Source of the DNA: Aliisedimentitalea scapharcae
Lineage (GTDB): Bacteria > Pseudomonadota > Alphaproteobacteria > Rhodobacterales > Rhodobacteraceae
Length of the DNA: 64,000 nucleotides
NCBI RefSeq assembly: GCF_045277565.1
Contig: NZ_CP123584.1
Location: forward strand, 2,480,001-2,544,000
Direction: 5' to 3'
Each line of letters begins with the position of its first letter. Position 1 is the stretch's first letter. Positions 63,244-64,000 of this stretch are shown in pieces. The notes beneath the pieces are model-generated. The model did no database searches. It saw nothing but the letters and a program-made list of their open reading frames with translations, and was not told the DNA's origin. The position numbers and the translations under genes were made by a program.

Positions 63244-63702
63244 ATGACCCGCACAATAGACTATGGAAATCTCATGCATTCGGCCATGCGTGGCCTGATC
63301 AAGACTGTTCTGCAGGATGTGTCAGAGCATGGGCTCCCGGGAAACCACCATTTCTTTATAACGTTTGACACCGGACACCCCGACGCCAAGCTGGCGGATT
63401 GGTTGATCGATCGCTATCCCGGTGAAATGACCGTGGTCATGCAGCATTGGTTCGACAATCTGGAGATCGGTGACGAAGGGTTCGGGGTTACTCTGAACTT
63501 TGGCGATGCGCCAGAGACCCTTTATATTCCCTATGATGCGATCAAGACCTTTGTTGACCCATCCGTCGAATTCGGGTTGCGGTTCGAAACGGCCGAAGAG
63601 GACGATGAAGACCTGGAACCGCTGGAGATTGTAAGGGATGACGACTCTGAGGAACCCCACGCCGACGCCGATGTGGTGTCCTTGGACAGTTTCCGCAAGT
63701 AA
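63244..63702 (+). CDS. sspB: SspB-family ClpXP adaptor (alpha type)
   Basis: 152 residues. A folded N-terminal domain (~1-115) with NHHFFITFDTGHPDAKLADWL, MTVVMQHWFDNLEI and FGVTLNFGD is the SspB fold that binds ssrA tags. A long acidic linker follows (EEDDEDLEPL, then DDDSEEPHADAD), with a short C-terminal ClpX-binding tail (VVSLDSFRK). It delivers tmRNA-tagged proteins to ClpXP. The gene is 2.3 kb from ssrA, on the same strand, separated only by the chromate operon. Confidence 0.9.
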   Translation: MTRTIDYGNLMHSAMRGLIKTVLQDVSEHGLPGNHHFFITFDTGHPDAKLADWLIDRYPGEMTVVMQHWFDNLEIGDEGFGVTLNFGDAPETLYIPYDAIKTFVDPSVEFGLRFETAEEDDEDLEPLEIVRDDDSEEPHADADVVSLDSFRK

Positions 63703-63743
63703 CCTTTTGACATCACGGGTCCCGGGCAGGCGTTGGGATGATT

Positions 63744-63762
63744 CCAGAGTTTGACGCTCTGG
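63744..63762. terminator. Hairpin downstream of sspB
   Basis: A 6-bp stem (CCAGAG at 63744 with CTCTGG at 63757) and 7-base loop lies between the convergent sspB and the partial minus-strand gene. It has no clear T-run on either strand, so terminator function is only possible. Confidence 0.3.
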
Positions 63763-63843
63763 CAACAAAATGCTCTGTTTCCTGATGCAGTCCTGGACCA
63801 AGGTCAAAGAACCACGCCCGGGGCGCCCCCGGTTGGTGCTGTT

Positions 63844-64000
63844 CTAGTTGCGCTTTAAAAAGGCCGAGACAGTTCGCTGTGGCTCTCCATTGCGAACACT
63901 CTGAAATTCCAGCTGCAACCCACCGTCGTTCAGAGTCCGGTCAAATTGCTGCAATTCATAATCCCCGTTCTGGTCCACAAACAGCGAGAACACCGTCAGC
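63844..64000 (-). CDS. C-terminal end of an unidentified protein, continues beyond the window
   Basis: The minus-strand frame is open from the window edge to TAG at 63844, about 51 codons. It reads VFSLFVDQNGDYELQQFD, then LNDGGLQLEFQ and ends VSAFLKRN. The composition is normal for coding sequence and there is no competing gene. The start and most of the protein are outside the window, so no family can be named. Confidence 0.55.
   Translation of the reverse strand, partial: LTVFSLFVDQNGDYELQQFDRTLNDGGLQLEFQSVRNGEPQRTVSAFLKRN

Overview
The window looks like the chromosome of a marine alphaproteobacterium of the Rhodobacteraceae (Roseobacter group, Ruegeria-like). The evidence is a dmdA-acuI pair for DMSP use, a trgA-trgB-cysK tellurite locus, a circularly permuted two-piece tmRNA gene whose tag reads ANDNRAPAMAVAA, an alpha-type SspB adaptor, and generally high GC. 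No species can be named from the sequence alone.

Region 1 (1-7065) holds small accessory genes for the cell envelope. It opens with a truncated gene for a secreted kinase-like protein overlapping a secreted calcineurin-type phosphatase. Then come small membrane proteins (DUF805, GlsB/YeaQ), a SecD-P1-like anchored protein, a DUF1835 protein, and lipoproteins, one interrupted by a TGA. Region 2 (7066-9495) is a scar of nested remains: a vsr tail, an IS66 tail, an IS110 head and one complete IS3-family element.

Region 3 (9496-31715) is a single minus-strand type I secretion operon. Two ABC exporter subunits with complementary, degenerate ATPase domains and an HlyD-type adaptor precede one giant gene of about 5,817 codons. 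That gene carries 29 tandem 102-residue VCBS repeats that are almost identical in DNA, followed by cadherin-like modules that include three near-perfect 933-bp copies. Region 4 (31716-36118) is phage and integration debris: a broken terminase, small phage-type genes, a DNA methyltransferase tail, and a serine recombinase with a coupled HTH gene. Regions 2 to 4 together look like an island.

Region 5 (36508-46051) has a SAM-cyclase-ATPase-TPR signalling protein, an AraC regulator divergent from an alpha/beta hydrolase and a sulfatase, and a DUF3302/HlyD pair. Region 6 (46660-64000) looks like core genome. It has tRNA-Ser(GGA); a tightly packed minus-strand operon (cysteine-desulfurase-like, photolyase, cyclopropane fatty acid synthase, trgA, trgB, cysK, MscS channel, AlaX); acuI and dmdA; a divergent GntR regulator overlapping an orphan ectoine synthase; ssrA; a chromate-resistance pair; and sspB. 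The strongest candidates for new biology are the degenerate two-ABC secretion system with its giant non-RTX substrate, the secreted kinase/phosphatase pair, and the GntR-ectC unit beside dmdA.
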